DNA of 64,000 nt from Flectonema sp. DT1601 (lineage: Eukaryota; Euglenozoa; Diplonemea; Diplonemida; Diplonemidae). A program made the translations under genes and the position numbers. Numbering within the stretch: position 1 is the stretch's first letter; the number at the start of each line of letters is the position of its first letter. The DNA is taken from positions 310,001-374,000 of the forward strand of contig OZ025846.1 of NCBI GenBank assembly GCA_964019425.1, in the 5' to 3' direction. Under the pieces are notes generated by a model, which saw only the letters and a list, made by a program, of their open reading frames with translations, had not been told where the DNA came from and searched no databases. Shown one piece after another: positions 47,480-57,134 of the stretch.

Positions 47480-48254
47480 GATCGTGGTAGTGTATTTTAC
47501 ACATCGTAATAATTGTTCCTCTCCCCTGTTACTTAACTGTGAAAGGTCTTCAAATGAATGTCGCAGCACCAATTTGTTCTGTTTCGCCCAGAGTGCTCCT
47601 TTTGTTTTGCCTGCCAAAGTCTTTTGTTTATTTGTGTTCCTCTTTTAGATTAACGCCTGCGAATAACTCGTGTTACTCTGTTTGTGAGCATATCCCATAC
47701 AATAAATTTCTAAATTAATAATCTCGCGGACGAATTCAGCAGCACCAACTCCAACTTGCTCTGTTTCGCCCGTGGTGCTCCTCTAGTTTGTGCGTCAGAA
47801 TTCTTATCCGCATCTTTTCTCAAATTAATTGAAATTCTGTTCCTCTTTAATCCAATCCTTGGCGCCTGTGAGTAACTCTTATTACTCGTTTTGGAGCCTT
47901 TCTTCTGAGAATCTTGGAGGAAGCCAATTTGTTGATAGATGCAAAGCGTTTGTTTTATCTCCCTCGAAACCTCCTCTCATCAATTCACATCAATTCCATC
48001 GCCGGAGTCATCTCGCAAAACCAGCAGATTCCAGATACGGATCGGTGGTTTGATAACGTGAGTTATGTTTCTTTTATTGCATTGAACTTAGAACTCAAAT
48101 TATAATTACTTACACTTCAGGTACCGGCAGCCAAGGTCGAGGGAGTTTGCATTGGATGTGCTGTAGTTATTTATCATATTAAGTGTTGGTTCGCAGTTCC
48201 ATCATTTCTATTTCCAACCAGACCACTCCAACGTATTCCAAAACTCAAATCAAA

Positions 48255-48713
48255 ATGATGTTTCAATTGTTCGTTAGCGTCTTCGCCATCGCAGCTGTGT
48301 CGGGTGCCTCTGCCAATGTGAACTGCAGCACAATCTATGAGCCAGATGTTTGTACGAAATCAAACTGCACATACTCATACATGGCTAATGCTTGTTATAA
48401 TAATACTATTCAGCATTCATGTGGTGAGGAAGCTGGACACGGTATCCTTTGTTCGATGAAGCAGAAATGTTGTGGAGGAGACTGGAGTGAGGACACAGCG
48501 AAGTGCGTCAACCCAGGTGAGTCTTGCTGCAGTGGACTGAGACACACGGTAGTCTGTGCTGTGGGTGACAGCTGCTGCACTTCGGGGAACAGCTTTGACG
48601 GAGCTTGTTACGACAGCAAGACTCAAATCTGCTGCACTCCACCAAGCATGAGTGCTGGGTACCCATGGTCCTGTCCTATTGGTAAGAAGTGTAGTGATGA
48701 GAGCTGTATCTAA
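48255..48713 (+). CDS. secreted Cys-rich protein, array copy 12 (G147S)
   Basis: Gly147 is Ser; otherwise like copy 11, with the shared silent change and class A flank. Confidence 0.92.
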   Translation: MMFQLFVSVFAIAAVSGASANVNCSTIYEPDVCTKSNCTYSYMANACYNNTIQHSCGEEAGHGILCSMKQKCCGGDWSEDTAKCVNPGESCCSGLRHTVVCAVGDSCCTSGNSFDGACYDSKTQICCTPPSMSAGYPWSCPIGKKCSDESCI

Positions 48714-49488
48714 GATCGTGGTAGTGTATTTTACACATCGTAATAATTGTTCCTCTCCCCTGTTACTTAACTGTGAAAGGTCTTCAAATGAATGTCGCAG
48801 CACCAATTTGTTCTGTTTCGCCCAGAGTGCTCCTTTTGTTTTGCCTGCCAAAGTCTTTTGTTTATTTGTGTTCCTCTTTTAGATTAACGCCTGCGAATAA
48901 CTCGTGTTACTCTGTTTGTGAGCGTATCCCATACAATAAATTTCTAAATTAATAATCTCGCGGACGAATTCAGCAGCACCAACTCCAACTTGCTCTGTTT
49001 CGCCCGTGGTGCTCCTCTAGTTTGTGTGTCAGAATTCTTATCCGCATCTTTTCTCAAATTAATTGAAATTCTGTTCCTCTTTAATCCAATCCTTGGCGCC
49101 TGTGAGTAACTCTTATTACTCGTTTTGGAGCCTTTTTTCTGAGAATCTTGGAGGAAGCCAATTTGTTGATAGATGCAAAGCGTTTGTTTTATCTCCCTCG
49201 AAACCTCCTCTCATCAATTCACATCAATTCCATCGCCGGAGTCATCTCGCAAAACCAGCAGATTCCAGATACGGATCGGTGGTTTGATAACGTGAGTTAT
49301 GTTTCTTTTATTGCATTGAACTTAGAACTCAAATTATAATTACTTACACTTCAGGTACCGGCAGCCAAGGTCGAGGGAGTTTGCATTGGATGTGCTGTAG
49401 TTATTTATCATATTAAGTGTTGGTTCGCAGTTCCATCATTTCTATTTCCAACCAGACCACTCCAACGTATTCCAAAACTCAAATCAAA

Positions 49489-49947
49489 ATGATGTTTCAA
49501 TTGTTCGTTAGCGTCTTCGCCATCGCAGCTGTGTCGGGTGCCTCTGCCAATGTGAACTGCAGCACAATCTATGAGCCAGATGTTTGTACGAAATCAAACT
49601 GCACATACTCATACATGGCTAATGCTTGTTATAATAATACTATTCAGCATTCATGTGGTGAGGAAGCTGGACACGGTATCCTTTGTTCGATGAAGCAGAA
49701 ATGTTGTGGAGGAGACTGGAGTGAGGACACGGCGAAGTGCGTCAACCCAGGTGAGTCTTGCTGCAGTGGACTGAGACACACGGTAGTCTGTGCTGTGGGT
49801 GACAGCTGCTGCACTTCGGGGAACAGCTTTGACGGAGCTTGTTACGACAGCAAGACTCAAATCTGCTGCACTCCACCAAGCATGAGTGCTGGGTACCCAT
49901 GGTCCTGTCCTATTGGTAAGAAGTGTGGTGATGAGAGCTGTATCTAA
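49489..49947 (+). CDS. secreted Cys-rich protein, array copy 13
   Basis: Protein identical to copy 1; class A 3' flank. Confidence 0.92.
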   Translation: MMFQLFVSVFAIAAVSGASANVNCSTIYEPDVCTKSNCTYSYMANACYNNTIQHSCGEEAGHGILCSMKQKCCGGDWSEDTAKCVNPGESCCSGLRHTVVCAVGDSCCTSGNSFDGACYDSKTQICCTPPSMSAGYPWSCPIGKKCGDESCI

Positions 49948-50722
49948 GATCGTGGTAGTGTATTTTACACATCGTAATAATTGTTCCTCTCCCCTGTTAC
50001 TTAACTGTGAAAGGTCTTCAAATGAATGTCGCAGCACCAATTTGTTCTGTTTCGCCCAGAGTGCTCCTTTTGTTTTGCCTGCCAAAGTCTTTTGTTTATT
50101 TGTGTTCCTCTTTTAGATTAACGCCTGCGAATAACTCGTGTTACTCTGTTTGTGAGCATATCCCATACAATAAATTTCTAAATTAATAATCTCGCGGACG
50201 AATTCAGCAGCACCAACTCCAACTTGCTCTGTTTCGCCCGTGGTGCTCCTCTAGTTTGTGTGTCAGAATTCTTATCCGCATCTTTTCTCAAATTAATTGA
50301 AATTCTGTTCCTCTTTAATCCAATCCTTGGCGCCTGTGAGTAACTCTTATTACTCGTTTTGGAGCCTTTTTTCTGAGAATCTTGGAGGAAGCCAATTTGT
50401 TGATAGATGCAAAGCGTTTGTTTTATCTCCCTCGAAACCTCCTCTCATCAATTCACATCAATTCCATCGCCGGAGTCATCTCGCAAAACCAGCAGATTCC
50501 AGATACGGATCGGTGGTTTGATAACGTGAGTTATGTTTCTTTTATTGCATTGAACTTAGAACTCAAATTATAATTACTTACACTTCAGGTACCGGCAGCC
50601 AAGGTCGAGGGAGTTTGCATTGGGTGTGCTGTAGTTATTTATCATATTAAGTGTTGGTTCGCAGTTCCATCATTTCTATTTCCAACCAGACCACTTCAAC
50701 GTATTCCAAAACTCAAATCAAA

Positions 50723-51181
50723 ATGATGTTTCAATTGTTCGTTAGCGTCTTCGCCATCGCAGCTGTGTCGGGTGCCTCTGCCAATGTGAACTGCAGCACA
50801 ATCTATGAGCCAGATGTTTGTACGAAATCAAACTGCACATACTCATACATGGCTAATGCTTGTTATAATAATACTATTCAGCATTCATGTGGTGAGGAAG
50901 CTGGACACGGTATCCTTTGTTCGATGAAGCAGAAATGTTGTGGAGGAGACTGGAGTGAGGACACGGCGAAGTGCGTCAACCCAGGTGAGTCTTGCTGCAG
51001 TGGACTGAGACACACGGTAGTCTGTGCTGTGGGTGACAGCTGCTGCACTTCGGGGAACAGCTTTGACGGAGCTTGTTACGACAGCAAGACTCAAATCTGC
51101 TGCACTCCACCAAGCATGAGTGCTGGGTACCCATGGTCCTGTCCTATTGGTAAGAAGTGTGGTGATGAGAGCTGTATCTAA
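50723..51181 (+). CDS. secreted Cys-rich protein, array copy 14
   Basis: Protein identical to copy 1. Last unit of the regular 1,234-bp run. Its 5' leader has ACTTCAACG in place of ACTCCAACG and, like copy 1, GGGTGTGC instead of GGATGTGC. Its 3' flank is the alternative class C tail shared only with copy 16. Confidence 0.92.
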   Translation: MMFQLFVSVFAIAAVSGASANVNCSTIYEPDVCTKSNCTYSYMANACYNNTIQHSCGEEAGHGILCSMKQKCCGGDWSEDTAKCVNPGESCCSGLRHTVVCAVGDSCCTSGNSFDGACYDSKTQICCTPPSMSAGYPWSCPIGKKCGDESCI

Positions 51182-51199
51182 GATCGTGGTAGTGTATTT

Positions 51200-51661
51200 T
51201 CCTCTCCCCTGTTACTTAACTGTAAAAAGGGACAAGTAGTATAAGATTAAGGCCTGAAACTACATATTCTATTACCCTTTGATGTTTGGAAACTGTGGAA
51301 ATGAATACTTTTCTTTTACTAATCTCTGCTTTTCTTATTCTTGCTTTTCTGTTCTAAAATTAATTATATTAACTGTGAAAGGTCTTCAAATGAATGTCGC
51401 AGCACCAATTTGTTCTGTTTCGTCCGTGGTGCTCCTTTTGTTTTGCCTGCCGAAGTCTTTTGTTTATTTGTGTTCCTCTTTTAGACTAACGCCTGCGAAT
51501 AACTCGTGTTACTCTGTATGTGAGCATATCTCATACAATAAATTTGTAAAGGAATAATCTCGCGGACGAATTCAGCAGCACCAACTCCAACTTGCTCTGT
51601 TTCGCCCGTGGTGCTCCTTTAGTTTGTGTGTCCGAATTATTATCCGCATCTTCTCAAATTA
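51200..51661. repeat. alternative (class C) 3' tail, copy after gene 14
   Basis: After the stop this tail lacks the ACACATCG segment and carries an insertion of about 150 bp between two AACTGT repeats (around 51222-51375). It then rejoins a diverged version of the normal spacer (CGTCCGTGG, CCGAAGTC and other changes). The same tail is at 54268-54729 after gene 16. It differs from normal spacers at many sites, so it looks like an older lineage that has escaped homogenisation. Confidence 0.85.
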
Positions 51662-52172
51662 TTCGTTCTGTTGGGGTGAGTGTTTGTTACAAAACGGCTT
51701 GTTTCACACATGTACAAATTTCTTACAACTATTCTTGCTTTTTGAAAATAAAAAAAATACTTATTAAGTATCAGACGAAAAAAAAAACCATTCAGATAAA
51801 AGCCTTAAATATTATTTTGTTGATCTGAGACAAATTAATGGCGGCACAGGGGAAACGCATAACATGACATAGAAAAATAAAATGGCTCTTTAATCTGAAT
51901 GGTTTCTTTCTCCGACTTCGTCGGAAAAAAAAAGAAAAAAGAAGGGTTTTTTATACAGACGTAACATTCTTTAGGAGGAGGTTGATTTTTTCACCTTTGA
52001 TTATGAGAATCTTGTTCACTCTGTTCATGCGGTGGGGTAGTTATTTGACTTTTTTTTAAATCATGTCGTGGATCTCACGGACATAATAGAACCATTCACC
52101 CCCACAGAATTCCCCAGTTTGTGTTCAGTACGTGCACACTCGAATAGGAATAAAAAAAGAACTTCAACCATA
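51662..52172. repeat. array flank repeat F, copy 2
   Basis: Matches 33645-34289 but has a single inverted-repeat element (51785-51905) with trailing palindrome CCGACTTCGTCGG at 51912-51924. Near-identical to the copy at 54730-55240. At 52173 it joins the 5' half of an array unit (GTGAGAAACTCTTACTAG...), marking a recombination junction. Confidence 0.88.
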
Positions 52173-52556
52173 GTGAGAAACTCTTACTAGTTTTGGAGCC
52201 TTTTTTCTGAGAATCTTGGAGGAAGCCAATTTGTTGATAGATGCAAAGCGTTTGTTTTATCTCCCTCGAAACCTCCTCTCATCAATTCACATCAATTCCA
52301 TCGCCGGAGTCATCTCGCAAAACTAGCAGATTCCAGATACGGATCGGTGGTTTGATAACGTGAGTTATGTTTCTTTTATTGCATTGAACTTAGAACTCAA
52401 ATTATAATTACTTACACTTCAGGTACCGGCAGCCAAGGTCGAGGGAGTTTGCATTGGATGTGCTGTAGTTATTTATCATATTAAGTGTTGGTTCGCAGTT
52501 CCATCATTTCTATTTCCAACCAGACCACTCCAACGTATTCCAAAACTCAAATCAAA

Positions 52557-53015
52557 ATGATGTTTCAATTGTTCGTTAGCGTCTTCGCCATCGCAGCTGT
52601 GTCGGGTGCCTCTGCCAATGTGAACTGCAGCACAATCTATGAGCCAGATGTTTGTAGGAATTCAAACTGCACATACTCATACATGGCTAATGCTTGTTAT
52701 AATAATACTATTCAGCATTCATGTGGTGAGGAAGCTGGACACGGTATCCTTTGTTCGATGAAGCAGAAATGTTGTGGAGGAGACTGGAGTGAGGACACGG
52801 CGAAGTGCGTCAACCCAGGTGAGTCTTGCTGCAGTGGACTGAGACACACGGTAGTCTGTGCTGTGGGTGACAGCTGCTGCACTTCGGGGAACAGCTTTGA
52901 CGGAGCTTGTTACGACAGCAAGACTCAAATCTGCTGCACTCCACCAAGCATGAGTGCTGGGTACCCATGGTCCTGTCCTATTGGTAAGAAGTGTGGTGAT
53001 GAGAGCTGTATCTAA
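52557..53015 (+). CDS. secreted Cys-rich protein, array copy 15 (RN variant)
   Basis: Has the Arg34-Asn35 variant of copies 5 and 6, but a class A 3' flank, so coding and flank variants have been reshuffled. It lies downstream of the flank-repeat interruption, and its leader carries the AACTAGCAG variant seen before copy 10. Confidence 0.92.
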   Translation: MMFQLFVSVFAIAAVSGASANVNCSTIYEPDVCRNSNCTYSYMANACYNNTIQHSCGEEAGHGILCSMKQKCCGGDWSEDTAKCVNPGESCCSGLRHTVVCAVGDSCCTSGNSFDGACYDSKTQICCTPPSMSAGYPWSCPIGKKCGDESCI

Positions 53016-53790
53016 GATCGTGGTAGTGTATTTTACACATCGTAATAATTGTTCCTCTCCCCTGTTACTTAACTGTGAAAGGTCTTCAAATGAATGTCGC
53101 AGCACCAATTTGTTCTGTTTCGCCCAGAGTGCTCCTTTTGTTTTGCCTGCCAAAGTCTTTTGTTTATTTGTGTTCCTCTTTTAGATTAACGCCTGCGAAT
53201 AACTCGTGTTACTCTGTTTGTGAGCATATCCCATACAATAAATTTCTAAATTAATAATCTCGCGGACGAATTCAGCAGCACCAACTCCAACTTGCTCTGT
53301 TTCGCCCGTGGTGCTCCTCTAGTTTGTGTGTCAGAATTCTTATCCGCATCTTTTCTCAAATTAATTGAAATTCTGTTCCTCTTTAATCCAATCCTTGGCG
53401 CCTGTGAGTAACTCTTATTACTCGTTTTGGAGCCTTTTTTCTGAGAATCTTGGAGGAAGCCAATTTGTTGATAGATGCAAAGCGTTTGTTTTATCTCCCT
53501 CGAAACTTCCTCTCATCAATTCACGTCAATTCCATCGCCGGAGTCATCTCGCAAAACCAGCAGATTCCAGATACGGATCGGTGGTTTGATAACGTGAGTT
53601 ATGTTTCTTTTATTGCATTGAACTTAGAACTCAAATTATAATTACTTACACTTCAGGTACCGGCAGCCAAGGTCGAGGGAGTTTGCATTGGATGTGCTGT
53701 AGTTATTTATCATATTAAGTGTTGGTTCGCAGTTCCATCATTTCTATTTCCAACCAGACCACTCCAACGTATTCCAAAACTCAAATCAAA

Positions 53791-54249
53791 ATGATGTTTC
53801 AATTGTTCGTTAGCGTCTTCGCCATCGCAGCTGTGTCGGGTGCCTCTGCCAATGTGAACTGCAGCACAATCTATGAGCCAGATGTTTGTACGAAATCAAA
53901 CTGCACATACTCATACATGGCTAATGCTTGTTATAATAATACTATTCAGCATTCATGTGGTGAGGAAGCTGGACACGGTATCCTTTGTTCGATGAAGCAG
54001 AAATGTTGTGGAGGAGACTGGAGTGAGGACACGGCGAAGTGCGTCAACCCAGGTGAGTCTTGCTGCAGTGGACTGAGACACACGGTAGTCTGTGCTGTGG
54101 GTGACAGCTGCTGCACTTCGGAGAACAGCTTTGACGGAACTTGTTACGACAGCAAGACTCAAATCTGCTGCACTCCACCAGGCATGCTTGCTGGGTACCC
54201 ATGGTCCTGTCCTATTGGTAAGAAGTGTGGTGATGAGAGCTGTATCTAA
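53791..54249 (+). CDS. secreted Cys-rich protein, array copy 16 (most diverged)
   Basis: Carries four changes, Gly111Glu, Ala117Thr, Ser131Gly and Ser133Leu, all in the last third; all 20 cysteines are kept. It is the terminal complete copy, with the class C tail. Greater divergence at the array edge fits weaker homogenisation there. Confidence 0.92.
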   Translation: MMFQLFVSVFAIAAVSGASANVNCSTIYEPDVCTKSNCTYSYMANACYNNTIQHSCGEEAGHGILCSMKQKCCGGDWSEDTAKCVNPGESCCSGLRHTVVCAVGDSCCTSENSFDGTCYDSKTQICCTPPGMLAGYPWSCPIGKKCGDESCI

Positions 54250-54267
54250 GATCGTGGTAGTGTATTT

Positions 54268-54729
54268 TCCTCTCCCCTGTTACTTAACTGTAAAAAGGGA
54301 CAAGTAGTATAAGATTAAGGCCTGAAACTACATATTCTATTACCCTTTGATGTTTGGAAACTGTGGAAATGAATACTTTTCTTTTACTAATCTCTGCTTT
54401 TCTTATTCTTGCTTTTCTGTTCTAAAATTAATTATATTAACTGTGAAAGGTCTTCAAATGAATGTCGCAGCACCAATTTGTTCTGTTTCGTCCGTGGTGC
54501 TCCTTTTGTTTTGCCTGCCGAAGTCTTTTGTTTATTTGTGTTCCTCTTTTAGACTAACGCCTGCGAATAACTCGTGTTACTCTGTATGTGAGCATATCTC
54601 ATACAATAAATTTGTAAAGGAATAATCTCGCGGACGAATTCAGCAGCACCAACTCCAACTTGCTCTGTTTCGCCCGTGGTGCTCCTTTAGTTTGTGTGTC
54701 CGAATTATTATCCGCATCTTCTCAAATTA
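54268..54729. repeat. alternative (class C) 3' tail, copy after gene 16
   Basis: Near-identical to 51200-51661, offset 3,068 bp, confirming the higher-order duplication. Confidence 0.85.
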
Positions 54730-55240
54730 TTCGTTCTGTTGGGGTGAGTGTTTGTTACAAAACGGCTTGTTTCACACATGTACAAATTTCTTACAACTAT
54801 TCTTGCTTTTTGAAAATAAAAAAAATACTTATTAAGTATCAGACGAAAAAAAAAACCATTCAGATAAAAGCCTTAAATATTATTTTGTTGATCTGAGACA
54901 AATTAATGGCGGCACAGGGGAAACGCATAACATGACATAGAAAAATAAAATGGCTCTTTAATCTGAATGGTTTCTTTCTCCGACTTCGTCGGAAAAAAAA
55001 AGAAAAAAGAAGGGTTTTTTATACAGACGTAACATTCTTTAGGAGGAGGTTGATTTTTTCACCTTTGATTATGAGAATCTTGTTCACTCTGTTCATGCGG
55101 TGGGGTAGTTATTTGACTTTTTTTTAAATCATGTCGTGGATCTCACGGACATAATAGAACCATTCACCCCCACAGAATTCCCCAGTTTGTGTTCAGTACG
55201 TGCACACTCGAATAGGAATAAAAAAAGAACTTCAACCATA
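54730..55240. repeat. array flank repeat F, copy 3
   Basis: Near-identical to 51662-52172, including the inverted-repeat element (54853-54973) and palindrome at 54980-54992. Confidence 0.88.
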
Positions 55241-55542
55241 GTGAGAAACTCTTACTAGTTTTGGAGCCTTTTTTCTGAGAATCTTGGAGGAAGCCAATTT
55301 GTTGATAGATGCAAAGCGTTTGTTTTATCTCCCTCGAAACCTCCTCTCATCAATTCACATTAATTCCATCGCCGGAGTCATCTCGCAACAGATACGGATC
55401 GGTGGTTTGATAACGTGAGTTATGTTTCTTTTATTGCATTGAACTTAGAACTCAAATTATAATTACTTACACTTCAGGTACCGGCAGCCAAGGTCGAGGG
55501 AGTTTGCATTGGGTGTGCTGTAGTTACTTATCATATTAAGTG
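55241..55542 (+). pseudogene. truncated array unit (5' part only)
   Basis: Matches the leader half of an array unit, including the 63-nt candidate intron. It ends at CATATTAAGTG, just before the acceptor and start codon would occur, and lacks about 15 bp present in other units (TCTCGCAACAGATACGG). It contains no coding region and marks the right-hand end of the array. A 64-bp unique stretch then leads to the next gene's acceptor. Confidence 0.85.
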
Positions 55543-55628
55543 ATCCTGTCAACTTGATGTGTTGTTTTTGTTACAAATGTGCGAGTCGTCCTCAACACAA
55601 TTAGTTAAACAGGAAAAAAAACGATAAA

Positions 55629-56795
55629 ATGCAAACTTTAGTAACGTGTCCTGAGTTGAGTCTTCCAGCAGTATTATTTCAAGCTGATGACGATTCTCTC
55701 GTCAATGATGTTTTGAGTATGGCAGCTGAAGAGTGGGATGTCAATCTGAGTGATGTTCAACTTTCATTCGCTGGAGATGTACTTCCTGAGAACACGCGTC
55801 TCGCATCTCATGCAATCAGTTGTGGTGATGAGTTGGTTGTTTCAAGAATACAATTAAAATTATTTAGCAAATCACATTTTACTGATAATAATAAAAAGGC
55901 TGACATGCTTAACTGGTTTAGTGATAATAATAATAAATACCTCCAATTGGATTCTCCAACTTTCACGGAACAAGGTTCCCTTAACTTCCACAGAAATATA
56001 ATTCCTTCAGAAATAACAGCGATTTCATTTTGTAATTTGAATTCTGAAATTTCATCTATTGGGAATTCCTTTCTAAGAAAGTGTACTACTTTAGTAAAAT
56101 TAGACTTATCAAGCCTAAGTGACGTTGCTGTTATAGGAAACAGTTTCCTGTACGGATGCTCCTCTGTCACGAGTGTTAGTATATCAGGGCTTGTTAACGT
56201 GACCACTGTTGGTAATTTTTTTCTCTGTGGGTGTTCTTCCCTCTCTGAACTTGACTTGTCAAGTTTTAGTAGTGTTGCTGTTATTGGAATTTCATTTTTA
56301 TCACATTGCCGCTCCATTGAGACGCTTGACTTGTCAAGTCTTATCAATGTCGTCACCATTGATAATGGTTTTCTATATCATTGTACCTCTATTACACATA
56401 TAAACTTATCAGGTCTTAAAAGTGTCACTGCTATTAAAGGAGTATTCATGTCAGATTGTAGATCTGTCACGTCTCTTGACTTCTCTGGTCTCGATAACGT
56501 GACTTCGATCTCAGATAGCTTTTTAGCAGACTGCTCCTCAATCACATCTCTTAACTTTTCTAATCTGTGTAGGGTTTCTTCTATTGGTGATAATTTCCTA
56601 GCTGATTGCAGTTCAGTTACGTCTATTGACCTATCAAGTCTTAATGAGCTAAGGCACATAGGTATCTCTTTCCTCGGTGGATGTACTGCTGTGACTTCAA
56701 TGTTACTGCCTGCGTCGTATTGTCGGATTCTTGAAAATGACAAGCAAATAAAAAGGTTCGTAAAAGAAGAACAAAACTGTTGTAACGTTTCGTAA
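55629..56795 (+). CDS. ubiquitin-like domain plus BspA-type leucine-rich-repeat protein
   Basis: A single exon encodes 388 residues; the ATG is 16 nt after an AAACAG at 55607-55612. Residues about 1-76 resemble a ubiquitin-like beta-grasp fold, with a central helix (SLVNDVLSMAAEEW) followed by VQLSFAGDVLPENTRLASHA, as in the ubiquitin LIFAGKQLEDGRTL segment. Residues about 135-365 hold nine tandem repeats of about 25 residues with consensus IGxSFLxxCSSxTSLDLSSL, each with an invariant Cys. This is the LRR_5/BspA-like type common in protist surface and cytoplasmic proteins. No signal peptide or membrane segment is seen, so it is probably intracellular. A ubiquitin-like head on an LRR suggests a protein-interaction adaptor; that role is inference. 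Confidence 0.88.
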   Translation: MQTLVTCPELSLPAVLFQADDDSLVNDVLSMAAEEWDVNLSDVQLSFAGDVLPENTRLASHAISCGDELVVSRIQLKLFSKSHFTDNNKKADMLNWFSDNNNKYLQLDSPTFTEQGSLNFHRNIIPSEITAISFCNLNSEISSIGNSFLRKCTTLVKLDLSSLSDVAVIGNSFLYGCSSVTSVSISGLVNVTTVGNFFLCGCSSLSELDLSSFSSVAVIGISFLSHCRSIETLDLSSLINVVTIDNGFLYHCTSITHINLSGLKSVTAIKGVFMSDCRSVTSLDFSGLDNVTSISDSFLADCSSITSLNFSNLCRVSSIGDNFLADCSSVTSIDLSSLNELRHIGISFLGGCTAVTSMLLPASYCRILENDKQIKRFVKEEQNCCNVS

Positions 56796-57134
56796 TTGAT
56801 ATCGTGTGGAAGTCAGTTTTTTAGTAATTATTATATTTTTTCTGTTTCTAACCCTTTCTGCGGTATTTCGTTCATATTATAAGCTCCTCTTGTTAGGAGG
56901 TATTTTCGATTTTTTTTTTTTTTTTTTTAAATACAGACGCTGGTACTTGACCCCCATATTTAGAGAAAAGAACAAGAAAAAGAAAAAAAAAGAAAAGGGG
57001 GAGTCACAGCAACAGTTTACACAGAGTTTCTCACCACGTGTTCTACTTACAAGTCATTTCACACATTGTCTTTTCACAGTACATAATGTTATAAAGAGCA
57101 CGAGATCTGATAAAAAAAAAAACCCCCTCTCAGC
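56796..57134. other. intergenic spacer
   Basis: No gene is seen. A T tract around 56911-56928 is followed by ATACAG (56936). A second pyrimidine-rich acceptor, GTCTTTTCACAG, ends at 57079, 55 nt before the next start, and is the better candidate leader site. Confidence 0.5.

Larger units (their letters stand above)
34558..55542 (+). repeat. tandem gene array: sixteen copies of a Cys-rich protein gene
   Basis: Start codons of copies 1-14 are spaced exactly 1,234 bp apart (34681 to 50723), with no net insertion or deletion in 16 kb. Copy 15 starts 1,834 bp after copy 14, and copy 16 follows 1,234 bp later, so 14-to-16 is a 3,068-bp higher-order repeat. Each full unit has a 459-bp coding region and a 775-bp spacer. 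The spacer holds an AATAAA 222 nt after the stop, two diverged internal copies of a sequence about 176 bp apart, and a 63-bp candidate intron before the next gene. The array ends in a truncated unit (55241-55542) cut off upstream of the start codon. Spacers are as conserved as coding regions, indicating recent amplification or continuing homogenisation. Confidence 0.96.

Noticed and set aside
34558-55542. Regular repeat spacing suggesting a CRISPR-like or satellite array
   Set aside because: Units are 1,234 bp, each with a full signal-peptide-bearing gene and no unique spacers; it is a tandem gene array in a eukaryote.
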